The translations under genes were made by a program, and so were the position numbers. Below the pieces are notes generated by a model that did not search any database, had not been told where the DNA came from, and saw nothing but the letters and a program-made list of their open reading frames with translations. From Rhinocladiella similis (taxonomy: Eukaryota; Ascomycota; Eurotiomycetes; Chaetothyriales; Herpotrichiellaceae), in NCBI GenBank assembly GCA_024082115.1, contig JAMRYE010000008.1, forward strand, positions 3,472,001 to 3,536,000: DNA of 64,000 nt. The letters are read 5' to 3'. Positions 10,436 to 21,480 of this stretch are shown piece by piece; within the stretch, counting starts at the first letter, position 1; each line of letters begins with the position of its first letter.

Positions 10436-12218
10436 CTACGAAAATGGCTTGAACGTCTGATACCCACCCTCGGCAATCTCCTGCAGGTACTTCCTAAACT
10501 GCCCAATACCCCCTAGCCAAACCAAAACCGAAGGAGTCTTTCCGGGCACATTCTTTCCCAAGATCCAATTATCGAGTCTGGGGAAGAGAGTGCCATTGGC
10601 GACTGACTCGCACTTTTGGGCCCAGGCGTCCACTGCTGACGGCAAAGCTTCAATCACTGGACCTCGAGAGGTGAGGCCATCTACAACGCCATTAGCCGAT
10701 CTATCGACATGATCTTTGTAGGTCTTCTCAGCATTCTGTAGCACGTCGATGACGAATTCGACCTGGGCCTCGAGGACAGGAGGGCCGTTGCCAAAGGGGC
10801 TGCTAGGGCCGAAGAGCATGAACATATTCGGGAAGTCGGGCACAAAGCTCCCCAGCAGTGATGTTGGACTCCCATTCTTGTCCCAGTGCTCCTTGAGACT
10901 CTTGCCGCCGCGGCCTCTGATAGTGGTCCGGGTCCAGTTTCCGTCGACGGCGTCGAAGCCGGTGGCGAAGATGAGGACATCTAGATCATGGTGTGTGCCA
11001 TCTTGCATGAGGAGGCCCTTTTCAGTCATGGTCTGGACCGGATTCTCGGACAACAGCACGAGATCTACGTTATGTCGATTGAACTGTTCAAAGTACCCAC
11101 TGTCGCAGATTGGGCGACGGGCAAAGATCTCGGTCGGAGTGAGCTTTCTGGCCTTTTCCGGGTCTTTGACCGTCTCCGTGATCTTCCTGCGTAGAAACTT
11201 GCAAGCCTCCTCGTTGGCCTTCTCGGAAGTAACAATGTCGTTGAACGTTGAAAACATGAATCGGAATCCATTTCCTCCTTGCCACGCGTCTTCGAAGACT
11301 CGTTCTCGTTCTTCTGCAGACACGCTCATAGTCGGGCGCGAACTCTCTGGAAGGCCGACACCCATGGTGCTGTTTCGTACGGACTCCCAGATCTCATCGT
11401 ACCGAGCGTTGATGTCGTCTCGTTCCTCTTTGGTCAAGGCCCTGTTGCCACTGGGCACACTGTACTGTGGTCGTCGTTGGAAAGAAGTGAGGGATTTGAC
11501 TTCTGGACCCAAAGCGGTTATGACTTGGACGCCAGTCGACCCGTTTCCGATCACTCCGACACGTTTGTTTCTGAAATCGTGAGCTCCAGGCCATTTTCTG
11601 TGTGAAGGAACATGTTAGCCGTTTCCCTAGCTTAAGTAGGCACGGTGTGCAAGGCAGTCATCGTTCACCCTGTATGGTACATTTCTCCTTTGAAGGATTT
11701 CAAGCCCGGGATTTCTGGATAGTTTATCCTGGACAGGATACCCAGAGCCGTGACTAGGTATCGAACAGTGTAGACATCTCCCGTCGAGGTCTGGACGACC
11801 CAGCGGTTGCGGCCCTCATCATAGTCTGCACGCGTAAGCTCGGTGTTGAACTGCATGTACTTTCGCAGATCATGACGCTCGACAACATGTTGCAGATATT
11901 TCAGGACTTCTGGCTGATGGACATAGCGATTCTTCCAGGGATACGTCACCAGGTCGTCCTTGTCCCAACTGTAGCGATAGACTGGTATCAACATTGTGTG
12001 AGTACTGCGCCAGTTCCAGAGGGGTTCAGGAGAGTCATACCCATAGAGTAGGAGTCCGACATGGCTCCCGGGTACCGGTTATGATACCAAGTCCCTCCTA
12101 CATCGGCGGCCATGTCGATGAGCTTTGTATTGAGGCCAAGCTTGACAAGCCTGTGAAGCTGGTAGATGCCGCCAAAGCCAGCGCCTACCACCAAGGCGTC
12201 GAAATGTGACTGCTTCAT
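10436..12218 (-). CDS. Baeyer-Villiger-type flavin monooxygenase
   Basis: FAD- and NADPH-dependent monooxygenase that inserts oxygen next to a ketone, giving esters or lactones. On the minus strand the exons are 12218-12041, 11981-11669 and 11597-10436 (introns 59 and 71 nt), giving 550 residues. The N-terminal FAD site is VVGAGFGG (about residues 10-17), then the GGTWYxNRYPGA element. The second Rossmann motif is VIGNGSTG. The BVMO fingerprint FxGxxxHTxxWP is complete (FKGEMYHTGKWPG, about 155-167) but only after splicing of intron 2, which cuts it, and this supports the model. Conserved ATGFDAVDGN follows. Size matches cyclohexanone-monooxygenase-like enzymes. Substrate unknown. The convergent MFS transporter and the bZIP and SDR genes beyond the promoter may be functionally linked, by position only. 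Confidence 0.92.
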
Positions 12219-13845
12219 GATTGCACGTAGTCACTCCCGGCTGAAGCCTTGGTATATTTCGTTCAGAGCAGTCCTGGACATTTTGCTCCAAAGCTCCTGC
12301 TAACAGCAGACGGTATATATACCATATGTTCGCAGCATACTCCGTATATCGACTGATATCTTCGAATACCTGGTCGGAGCTATGGCGCCAGTCCTGGTTA
12401 AGCCACGGCCAACTAGACTCTGGGGCACCCACACCACCCAGACACCCCCGCAATAGTGCAGTTATGTGGGCGTACTCGTATAGGAACCCGTGGAGCACGA
12501 CACTCGGGAACAGTGCCCAAATCGCCCATTTCAGCCAGTAAGCTTGGATTTGATCACGTCTGGCCTTGCCTGGTCTCGAAAAATATCAATGCGCCGCGCC
12601 CGTGATGATTGGCTGGAGCGATCATACAGTCAGACAAGTCTGAGTGACGGCCCTCGCAAATCTGTGATGCGTTCTTTCCGAGGGAGGAGGTTCCATTGTG
12701 AGAATGGCGCTTGAGGTGCTGAACGACATGGACAGTCAGAAATCTCTGACTAGCTTAGTCTCGAATGATCTTTATTCGGCTTGCCACGAAGAACTCGGGT
12801 TGAGACCGCATTTGCATCACTTTCAGCGGGATGTGTTGCCAGTCGTGATTGATGAAAGGTGCTTCGAGACGGGTTGCAAGTTCTGGATGCTGAAGGAGAG
12901 AACAAGGAGCAGCGTCAACGTTGTCTGCTACAAGGCAAAGCTATATCTAGTCATTGCGGCTAACAAGGGCAAATTCGCTTGCGAAAGATTCGAGCTTGGT
13001 TGGTGTTAATCAGACTCTTATTGAAATGCATCCTCATAGAGTCCTTCTCGCTCCCTCCATGGCGGAAGCTGATTGCTTGCGATTGATATCTCTCCGCCTG
13101 CACCTCACCAGCCTGTGATAGATCTCGCAAACTCCCTCCGCATACTTGTGACCTTGATCGTAGATGATTCTCATAACTCGACCACCTACGCCCTATAGCA
13201 TTCTTGCACTCGAATTCATGCAATGGATTGGACGATCATGGACAGTGATCATCCTGATGAGGACTGTGGAATATCAATCTCGGCTGAACAAGATACTTGG
13301 TGACGCTGACTTGATGCCAGGAACCGTGAATTTCGGAAGCGAGACCTGCGAGGCTTCGGAAGCGGGAATCATCTCCTCAATTGCTTGGAAATCGATCCGG
13401 CTCGCTTCCGTTGACCATCGATGCCTCTTGATAGCTGTGGATAGCCATCTCCAACCCTCATAATGCATTTTCAAAGGGCCATCTAGAGCCTACCTGTCCC
13501 TATGGTACTACAGGACCAGCAAACAACGTGGAATCGTGTTCTGGCTTCTGGTGCTTCTTTCGCGCGGGTCTGATCCGACTGATCCTCCCTGCTTCACGAT
13601 TCAATCCAGGCGATTTTGTGGGGCCGCTCGCCTCGTTCCCCAGATACTCACGGATACCCCTTCCATAACACCCACCGAAAGTTCGCCGCAGACGTGCGCC
13701 GCGGGGTTGTCTTTGGCTTCAAGAGTGTCTGAGGCGTCTTCTGGCGGGATGAAAAAGGAACTTCCTGGATCAAGGTTGGACGATATTCACAGGCAAACGC
13801 AGTGTGTTCTAGATATCAGGATCATAACTTCAACTTTACATCAAA
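12219..13845. other. divergent intergenic region, BVMO and bZIP genes
   Basis: 1.6 kb between divergently transcribed BVMO and bZIP genes, so it carries both promoters. A plus-strand frame at 12698-13009 (103 codons) has no recognisable motif. No repeats or RNA genes are evident. The size is large for this gene-dense window, which suits complex regulation or an undetected small gene. Confidence 0.45.
12312..12323 (-). promoter_or_regulatory. palindromic TATA element upstream of BVMO
   Basis: GGTATATATACC is a perfect 12-bp palindrome about 95 bp upstream of the BVMO ATG. It contains TATATA and probably acts as the core promoter of the minus-strand gene. Consensus and position only. Confidence 0.4.
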
Positions 13846-15669
13846 ATGAATCGAGAAGACAGAAGAGTACGAAATCGTCTGTCCCAAAAGGCGTTTCGAG
13901 CGCGACAGGCGATGCGCATTAAGGAACTAGAGCAGCGACTTGAAAGTCTCCCGGAGTCAGAGAGCGAGCGCGTCTCCAAACTCGAGGAGCACAACACTCT
14001 TCTTCGCCAGCGCCTGTTCGACAACCACAAGAAGATGGAGAGCCTGCAGGTCTCTCTCAAGGCTCTTATTGACTCCACAGCCAAATACCTGGATCTAATG
14101 GTGAGTAGTAGCCAAAGGCAGACAAACACAGGGCTCGTAGGCCTTATCTTTGAAAACGACTAACCGACTTGTCTTCAAGATCAATGAGGATACTTCTTGC
14201 GTACGCGAGGAAGTCTCATCCTCAAAGAATTCTTCTCCTCCAGCGCCACACGAGGCCAAGTTCCCTCATAATGCGTCTTACCCTCTGGTTGGAATACCCT
14301 GCCCAGAAGCTGCGGACAATCCTGGTTGCGGAAATCTGTTTGAGTTCGACACCAGTTTTCCTCAGGCTCAGGAAATCGACACAGTTTGGTTTGAAAATTC
14401 CTTGTACTCCAACGAGAATTTGCTCGAGTCTCAGACGGGTTCAGATGTCTCTGCCGATAAACAACCAGACAGGGTGTCGGACACAAGAGATCAGATACAG
14501 TCTTCAATCCTGCTTGCAAATGGAAAACCCGAGTCACCCAAGGAGAATTGCCTGAATGATCCGGTCTCTCAACTTCCCTTATCCTTCACCTTGACACAGT
14601 TTGGCCCGACGTCGTATGCTGCGTCGTCTCAAGGTGGCCATGTTCTGTTCACTGGGCCTCAGGGCCAGTTGCATGCCACTAGTTCGATGCTGTCAAATCA
14701 CATCAGCTCAATGGAGTATTTCCTCAAGTTGAACATGTCGACCTCTCGTACATTACCAAATCGAGGTGTTTCGTCGCATCTTGATGAGTGAGTAGTCCGA
14801 CTGTAACCTCAAAATTGTCACGGCAAATTGAGCTGACCCATGACCCTTCCAGTCATATTAGCGCAGTAGCATCGCTGCTATTCTCGACTTTTGTCGCTAT
14901 TTCGTGGCATACTATGACAGCATGGCATGCCTACTTGAAGGTACAGCCTGATCTGACCAGTCTCATGGAATGGCGGGTAAATCCCATTCCAAAAAATCTG
15001 TTCAAGGTGCCACCGTACTACCGACCAACAAAGTTGCAACTTTCCGTTTCATACCCTGCAGTCATTGACTGGATGCCGTGGCCATCAATTCGTGACGCTC
15101 TCATCACATACCACTCGGCGAACCCCAAACTGGACGATCTCATTTTCGAGATAGCGTCAAGCTATGTTATGGAAATCGATTTGTCCAAATTGGTGTCAGG
15201 CTTCTCGTCAACCCCAGGCTATGTGTCAGTTTGGGACCTAGTACAGGCAATATCCCCAGAAACTACATGCGTCAATATACCTCCTGCCACCCGTTTCTCG
15301 GCATGGGACTGCTCCATTCAAAACAATATGTCGGTCGAAAAGGCTTTCGATGACCCCCGTAACGAAATGGATGATTCGCCCCAACCCGAGAGCTCCCTTC
15401 CTGCCCCCAGCGCGAGGGCTCTTTTCCACTCAAAGAGACTCGCATTACAGGCGTTCAAGTTGTTGGGAATGGATAACGGTCCCCATCAATTCCGACTGGG
15501 GCCCGACTTCTTTGCGAAATATCCCGAACTCTATGATCCAAACGCAAACATCATGGCATCTGGTGTTTTTCTTCATCCCGATCGTCGCTGGTCTTTGTCT
15601 CATCCCCGATCGCTAGATACTAGCATGCTGGCTCGGTATCGAGAAGTCACATCGTGGACTTTGGATTGA
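13846..15669 (+). CDS. bZIP transcription factor with DUF3425 domain
   Basis: Nuclear regulator of 559 residues from three exons, 13846-14100, 14180-14787 and 14853-15669 (introns 79 and 65 nt). The basic region is at the very N terminus: RRVRNRLSQKAFRARQAMR (about residues 6-24), matching the fungal N-x7-R signature, followed by a heptad-spaced leucine zipper to about residue 70. The middle exon is Ser/Pro/Gln-rich and probably disordered. The third exon codes the DUF3425 domain: HTMTAWHAYL, PxxxRPTxLQLSVxYPAVIDWMPWPSIRDALI and the closing Arg/Trp-rich segment around FLHPDRRWS. This arrangement (N-terminal bZIP plus C-terminal DUF3425) is common among Pezizomycotina stress and secondary-metabolism regulators. 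It is divergent from the BVMO and upstream of an SDR. Confidence 0.9.
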
Positions 15670-16494
15670 TATCCGCAGACTTGTCCCTTGCCCGATGCAA
15701 ACTGCCTTGGGGTAATACGTTGCCGGGCTTTCAGGAGTATTGTCTTTCCGTTCAAAGGAGGTCTAGAAATGAGCTTTTATGATCCATAACTCTAGATGCT
15801 CCTATTTCGGGTTGACTTGATGCCTCTCGGGACGATCAGTTCGAGGGTTGGACAATCTTGAACAAAACCAAACATTGCCGACCAAGGGAAAAGGTGTGCT
15901 AGAAATTGCGTTCGCCCTCTTTGCTACCTGGTTTACTTTCAACAGTAGGTCTAAGGCCTCTACGCTCCCTGCTGGGGTCCACGAGTGACGAAGATCAGTC
16001 TTAGGAGGCAGACGTTGGGCAGCCCAGACAAAATGTCAGGGACTCCGGACTCGATTCGAGGCTGGAGCTGAGTCATTGTTTGAGAAAAGTGACGATGCGA
16101 TGCGCTGCGCGGCGATAAGATGAAAGCTTTGAATCTTAACTCGTAGTATGCATGTCTCGCTGTAGCAAGAGCGTCCGTAGTAATTATGGCCATCTTGTCA
16201 ATGATTTAGTCAGACTTTTCTTCGTTGGGCGTCTAGAACGACCCGGGCAGGGCATGTTTGGTGACATGTTTTCAAAACGATGGGATCTTTTCCACCATAT
16301 CCAGATCACTGTACGCGGTTGGGCTTCTGCCCTTGTGTTCGACCCTTTCACCCAAGAGTGTAATGTGAGATACTCGTAAATAGTCAGGAAAAGATGACTG
16401 TCTACTCAATAAACCATACACGGCTTTTGGTATGGGGTAGCTCGGGTCAGTAAAAAAGTGGGGATTCCCAAAAGAGGTATTAAGGAAATAGGTC

Positions 16495-16523
16495 GGGGGG
16501 CGGGGGGCGGAAAAGGGAGGGGG
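16495..16523 (+). promoter_or_regulatory. G-rich tract with G-quadruplex-forming pattern
   Basis: Four guanine runs (6, 6, 3 and 5 G) separated by loops of 1, 7 and 1 nt satisfy the usual G3+N1-7 quadruplex pattern. It lies about 100 bp upstream of the TATA box of the SDR gene, on its coding strand. A regulatory role is inference. Confidence 0.45.
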
Positions 16524-16620
16524 AGCCCGGGGCAAGATTCAATGCGATAGAAGCAGGTGGGCCACGACAGCCGTGATCCCTCGGACGGTTAACCTCATGT
16601 CGAGGGAGGTACAGGGACGA

Positions 16621-16630
16621 TTTATAAAAG
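16621..16630 (+). promoter_or_regulatory. TATA box of SDR gene
   Basis: TTTATAAAAG, a near-perfect TATA consensus, 166-175 bp upstream of the ATG at 16796. A pyrimidine-rich leader follows (about 16675-16750). Confidence 0.5.
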
Positions 16631-16795
16631 GCAGAGAACGCGCCCACCCATGAGAGCGAGGGGAGATTCAGCTATACGTTCTCCTTCACGTGCCGTGATC
16701 TGAATCCCGCAAATACTGTACTCTGCCTGCTTTACTTTTTACACATACACTTCCAGCAGGCTACATTAGCTTTGGTCCTGTGCAGGATTACAAGC

Positions 16796-17621
16796 ATGGA
16801 ACGCAACTCATTACAAGGAAAAGTCATCGCTGTGACGGGTGGCGCCTCGGGCATCGGCCTAGGTATCGTCCAGAAGCTAGTGTTGCTCAAAGCGAAGGTC
16901 GCCGTTGCGGACGTGTCTGCTGCCCCAGAAGAGCTGTCCACTGCCGAGTACGCGGACGACATCATGTTCACAAAAGTCGACGTGACATCTCGACAACAGG
17001 TTCACGACTGGGTCCAAGAGATCGTCAGCCGGTTCGGCAGATTAGACGGCATGTGCGCCAACGCAGGGATATGTCCCATGGAAATCGACGTCGCAAGTGA
17101 CTCTGTCTACCGGTCGGTCATGGACGTGTGCGTCACGGGCGTGTGGCACTGCGGCACCGAGGCGTACTGGCAGTTTCGAAAACAGGGCGACAACAAGGGC
17201 GTGATCGTGAATACTGCCAGTGGCGCGGGTGTGAGAGGGGTGAGGAACATGGCCGCATACTGTACAGCGAAGCATGCCGTCGTGGGCATGACGAGGAGTT
17301 GGGCCTTGGATTGGGCAAAGGCCGGTGTGAGGGTGAATGCTCTTGCTCCAGGTAAGACCATGAACTTTGAAGAAACCAAGCCTGGTGGGATGATATCAAA
17401 TGCTGACTGCTTCTATTTTGGCAGGTCTCACCGAATCAGCTATGACAAGGGCTCTACTTGATAACCATGGAGATGTGGCAAAGGCCATGACTGATACTAT
17501 ACCGGTGGGGAGAATGGGAAAACCACAAGAGATGGCCGATAGCGTGATATTTCTTCTAGGTGATACTGCTTCCAACATCACGGGTAGTATCCTGGTTTGC
17601 GATGGAGGGATGACGTGTTGA
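16796..17621 (+). CDS. short-chain dehydrogenase/reductase (SDR)
   Basis: NAD(P)-dependent oxidoreductase of classical SDR type, 250 residues. Exons 16796-17351 and 17425-17621, separated by a 73-nt intron (GTAAGA donor) that cuts right after LAPG. Visible motifs are the cofactor loop VTGGASGIGLG (about 13-23), CANAG, the catalytic Ser in NTASGAG, and YCTAK (Tyr/Lys). The acidic residue after the second strand (ADVSA) favours NAD(H), as in 3-alpha-(or 20-beta)-hydroxysteroid dehydrogenase-like members; this is inference. The closing ITGSILVCDGGM is typical. The substrate is unknown. It follows the bZIP gene on the same strand, 1.1 kb downstream. Confidence 0.9.
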
Positions 17622-17939
17622 AATTGAAAAGAGCTCGTGTCATTGTCTAAGCTTGTATCATACAAACAGTGGATTCAGGCTTCAGTTCCAAGATTGTCTG
17701 GCTTTGACTACCGAAATAAGTGCTTATCCGTACAAAGATTGCTTGTTTTCCATATCGATTGGACTCGAGTGACAACGCTGCAAGCTTCGCTGGGTCCAAG
17801 CATCATTCAACTGCGAGGGATGTTCAAACATCAAGCTCAATGCCACCTAATCAACTCATACATTCATTGCAATATCTGTCATTATCGACCTTGTCGAACC
17901 GGGTATTGAGCCATCGGGTTCCGAAGACCGACTGCCTCC
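17622..17939. other. convergent gap, SDR to F-box gene
   Basis: 318 bp between converging 3' ends. It should hold both polyadenylation regions. Nothing else is visible. Confidence 0.5.
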
Positions 17940-20222
17940 TCAATCATCTTCCATCTCCGCACTGGTGACACTTGTCGTCTCCTTCTTCCACCATTCAACG
18001 CACATCTTTGTCAATACTTCCTGTGCTTTTCTCAATTCCGACTCATTGCGATGAATCTTCTCCTTTTCGATTGTCCAGACACTTCCTTGTCTCGGCGGTC
18101 CAAGGTCGAGAAGAGGATCGAACCCTTCGTCGTCAACACCAAGCGCTGCCACTCCTCCCACGATATCATCGACCTCGTACTCATCGTCCTTGAGCAGGTC
18201 AATTCGTCTTCCATACTTCCTGGGAGCATAGTTCTGCAGCGTATCGGGTCTGACATAGCCCGACAGCATGAACCGGAGGTATTCTTTACCAAGTGGTAAG
18301 CCTCTTCTCAACGCCTCCCGAACAATCAATTGATCCGGACGAAGTAAGTCCTTGGGCGTACGGCCGAGGACCGTCGCGCTTCGTTGGCCCCAGTATTCCA
18401 GTTTGCCCTTTCCAACCTTCTCCGGAGGAACACCAAATATCGAATAACCAAGGTCGTTGGCTTGGGGAATGCATCGCTGGCGCACCCACTCCTGCATAAC
18501 ATCATACTTTGTCTTCCAGATCTCGCGCTTAAGAACTCTGAGTATGGTGGTGAACGATCTCTGTTGCAAGAGCATCTTGCGCATGCCATCTTTCTTTTCG
18601 CCAGCTAGGGGGTCGTTTAGGCGCATGTCCAGCTTTACGAGGAAGCACGCGGAGAAATAAATATCCAGGTTCGACATTAGGCGTGTATTGTGCACATAGC
18701 CAATGCGTCGAGCGTTGTCGGGAATGTCGAGCATGAACCACAATCTCTTCAGGGCCAGACGGCAGCGAAACGGCAGCGGAATTCCATCCTCAGCAAAGAC
18801 TGTCACCAGTTCATGGATGACTTTCTCACGATGAAGGACCATCTGAAGCCAGCGAAATGAGGGAATTCGTCGAGGAATATTCTGTGCCGCCTTGTCAGCA
18901 TCGGGGTGTGGAATACGTGCAGCAGGGTCGGTTCTGCAAAGAGATGCGTAAGTGCGGAAGCCAAAGATGGTCGCTGACTCGGGTGCTTTAGCGAGTGCCT
19001 GACTCAGTACTACTGTCGTAAATCGAGTGTCGATGATGGTGTGAAAGTCCTTGGATATCGCGTACAGACTCACGAGATCCCTTACTGGAAGGTGTGAAGC
19101 CAACGCAAAGACGAGCTCAGGGTACAATAGGATGCCGTTAAAGACGTTGAAATTGGGGTTGTCCGTGTGAGTGTAGATGTATGCAGGGGGTGGGAGGACA
19201 GGGTCGGCCCGTTTACGTTTGAGATTGATCCTTGCTTGCTGCTGAGCACGCTGAAGGCGTTTGGGCGAAGTGAGAAGTGTGTCTGACGTGGGCCCGACGC
19301 GTGGAGGTGAGAGACGGGGATATTGAGCAAAACGGTAAGCTGGGTGGCCTGACGAATTGGCATAGACGGGTTGAGATGGATGAGGCGTAATGCCGGGGTG
19401 ATACATCGGATATTGAATTCGATGACCACGAGGATCGCGATCCATATCAACATATGGCCTTGGAGGAGGCGGGGGAGGAAGGTCTGGGGGAGGAGGCGTT
19501 GCGTGAGTTTCGCCTGTCTTGCCGCGGGCCACGTTGGGCGTCATGGGTGTTGTTATTGCAACGACGCGTCGTGGTGTATTTGGGCTCTCCTGGCGCATGC
19601 GCTGGTCAGTGGTCAGGCCCGTCAGTCTAGGCAGTGGCGTAGAAGATGTAGCTCCTCTAAAGGTATATTGGCGTGGAATGGGCCCAAACTGGTGTGGTCC
19701 TGTGCCGGGAATAGAGAATTGTCCTTCAAAGTCGTCGTCACCATCCTCTCCTTGATCATCGCCATGGCGTCTGCTTTGTGCTCGAAGTGAGTCAAGGCCA
19801 TAGATGCCCTTTCGACGTCGTTGTTTCTTGGCCTTCTCGTCAAGTCCATCTTCCTCCGCGATAGAGGTCCTTGATGATGAAGTACTATCCACAGAGGCTA
19901 CTTGTTGGTTGTTGGAACTAGAACCATGTTCTTGACTGCCGCGGCTTTGTTGCCGTTGCGGTTGCGATGGGCCAGCTGTTGCTGACGTGGAACTGAATTC
20001 CGATCGAAAAGATAGAGGACGACGAGACTCTGTGAAGGCGGGATTGCCGAGTAATGGACTATTGTTCCTGGGAACTGAGTGAGAAGATGACGGATTATGG
20101 TTGGCGGTAGCAGGTTGGCGGTTAAAGGGTCTTTTGGATGGATTCAGGATGCTACCAATCTTGCTTTTCCCATTTTCGAAGAAGCGCGATCGCTTCCTTG
20201 GTGGTGGATTGTCGTCGTCCAT
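17940..20222 (-). CDS. F-box domain protein with long disordered N terminus
   Basis: Probable SCF ubiquitin-ligase substrate receptor, 760 residues, single exon, starting at the ATG at 20222 (the frame is open further upstream but has no other ATG). Residues 1-350 are low complexity: a basic patch (PPPRKRSRFF), Ser/Gln-rich stretches, a KKQRRRKGIYG motif near 130-140, and poly-Pro (DLPPPPPPRPY, near 250). An F-box-like segment lies at about 366-401 (LYPELVFALASHLPVRDLVS). The C-terminal 350 residues are well-ordered and rich in Arg/Trp helices with no known repeat type. This architecture is known among conserved Pezizomycotina F-box proteins of unknown target. The role is assigned by domain only. 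Confidence 0.82.
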   Translation of the reverse strand: MDDDNPPPRKRSRFFENGKSKIGSILNPSKRPFNRQPATANHNPSSSHSVPRNNSPLLGNPAFTESRRPLSFRSEFSSTSATAGPSQPQRQQSRGSQEHGSSSNNQQVASVDSTSSSRTSIAEEDGLDEKAKKQRRRKGIYGLDSLRAQSRRHGDDQGEDGDDDFEGQFSIPGTGPHQFGPIPRQYTFRGATSSTPLPRLTGLTTDQRMRQESPNTPRRVVAITTPMTPNVARGKTGETHATPPPPDLPPPPPPRPYVDMDRDPRGHRIQYPMYHPGITPHPSQPVYANSSGHPAYRFAQYPRLSPPRVGPTSDTLLTSPKRLQRAQQQARINLKRKRADPVLPPPAYIYTHTDNPNFNVFNGILLYPELVFALASHLPVRDLVSLYAISKDFHTIIDTRFTTVVLSQALAKAPESATIFGFRTYASLCRTDPAARIPHPDADKAAQNIPRRIPSFRWLQMVLHREKVIHELVTVFAEDGIPLPFRCRLALKRLWFMLDIPDNARRIGYVHNTRLMSNLDIYFSACFLVKLDMRLNDPLAGEKKDGMRKMLLQQRSFTTILRVLKREIWKTKYDVMQEWVRQRCIPQANDLGYSIFGVPPEKVGKGKLEYWGQRSATVLGRTPKDLLRPDQLIVREALRRGLPLGKEYLRFMLSGYVRPDTLQNYAPRKYGRRIDLLKDDEYEVDDIVGGVAALGVDDEGFDPLLDLGPPRQGSVWTIEKEKIHRNESELRKAQEVLTKMCVEWWKKETTSVTSAEMEDD

Positions 20223-21480
20223 GCTGAGGTAGTTCTTCAAAGAAGGAATTGAACAAAGGGGAGTCAACGAGAAAAGCTGAGATCAATGTCAAGCTGCAAT
20301 GTTGAAGACAATACAGGACTGAGCAAAGTGATGGAAGAGAGAAGGAAAATGAGAAAGCCTTGTCGATTGATTGACGGTTTAGGTCCATAAACAAATACAA
20401 AATCAGCAGTGAATTCGAGCAAACAATAGCATGCCGTTAGGTGAGGCAGAAGCGCGGTGAATCCTTCGAGATGGCCGTTCATGGCCTATGCGTGAAGATA
20501 TACTACAACTCACCACCCCTATCGCCGCCATTGTGTACAGATGTCACGATATTCACCGACTTTGATATGACTTTTATTCGACAAAAAGGCCATAATCGGA
20601 CCGACTTTCGACTTTGTGCGCTTTCTCTGCACTTATTGGTGTCGATACAGACCTGTTCGCGCCTCATAAGGATGTTCTTCGTGCACTTCAGACGGGCTGA
20701 GGTCCCTTTTTCCCAGCGAAAACAAGTCGAAGGTTGACCGTTAAGTCGGCAAAGACGAACACCATGATCATGTTTTGACTGGGTGTGGTGTATCATCCTC
20801 GCGGTGAAGTGATTCCACGCCCACTGCCTGTATAAATACGGACGATCAAAAGACAAGAAACGCAGGAGTTCAGTTTGTTGGTGTTGGTGGCGTCAATTTG
20901 GTGTCAATTTGGTACGAGTAATGATGTGGTGCCCATAATCTCCATAACACCCTTATCAAAGCTCAACCTAGTGGTTGATGATCCCTTAAGCCACGTCGCA
21001 CTCGTACCCTGAATTTCCAGGTTTTCATTTGCTTGTTTGTACTGTAAGAGAACTCGTCTCCGTCGTCATCAAGTGGCACCCCGTAGCGTGTTCCAGCTGG
21101 ATCGGATCTCTTCGCCTCAAATCTCGAATCTCGTTTCGCTGCCGTCACGACTGTCGCTTCAGGCCATTTGTCCCGATTCCATCTGCCCAATCAAATTTGG
21201 TTCGGATCGAACATCATAAAATCAGACCCTGGCAGAGACAAGCCTGGATCATCAACAGACCAAGGTAGTCCCAAGATGCCAATTGTGGGCTGGACCGCCC
21301 TTTCAGCTTCGGTCGTCACCTCCATGATGCTCATGATGCCGCTTTCTAGAGGTAGGAGCATTGCTTCTCTAGGTTGGGCTTCTCCCTCTTCTTCCGCATT
21401 GAACGATTTCTCAGTTCCATCTACTTGTGCGTGTTGTGAAGTCTATACCGTTCTACAATGTGTCGCTTGTCACAATTCCC
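20223..21480. other. divergent intergenic, F-box and DUF3292 genes
   Basis: 1.26 kb carrying both promoters. A TATA-like TATAAATA occurs near 20831. An upstream ATG at 21275 opens a 78-codon frame that ends at 21512, overlapping the DUF3292 start in another frame; it may be an upstream ORF or an alternative first exon. No repeat or RNA gene seen. Confidence 0.45.

Larger units (their letters stand above)
15670..16795. other. intergenic, bZIP to SDR
   Basis: 1.1 kb without a supported gene. Contains a G-rich tract at 16495-16532 and, near its right end, a TATA box and C/T-rich leader of the SDR gene (both listed separately). Confidence 0.5.

Noticed and set aside
10436..12218. call as an ordinary FMO or monooxygenase without type
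   Set aside because: The complete Baeyer-Villiger fingerprint appears once intron 2 is removed, so the more specific type is supported.
12698..13009. 103-codon frame between BVMO and bZIP
   Set aside because: No recognised motif or conserved feature; not long enough to exclude chance.
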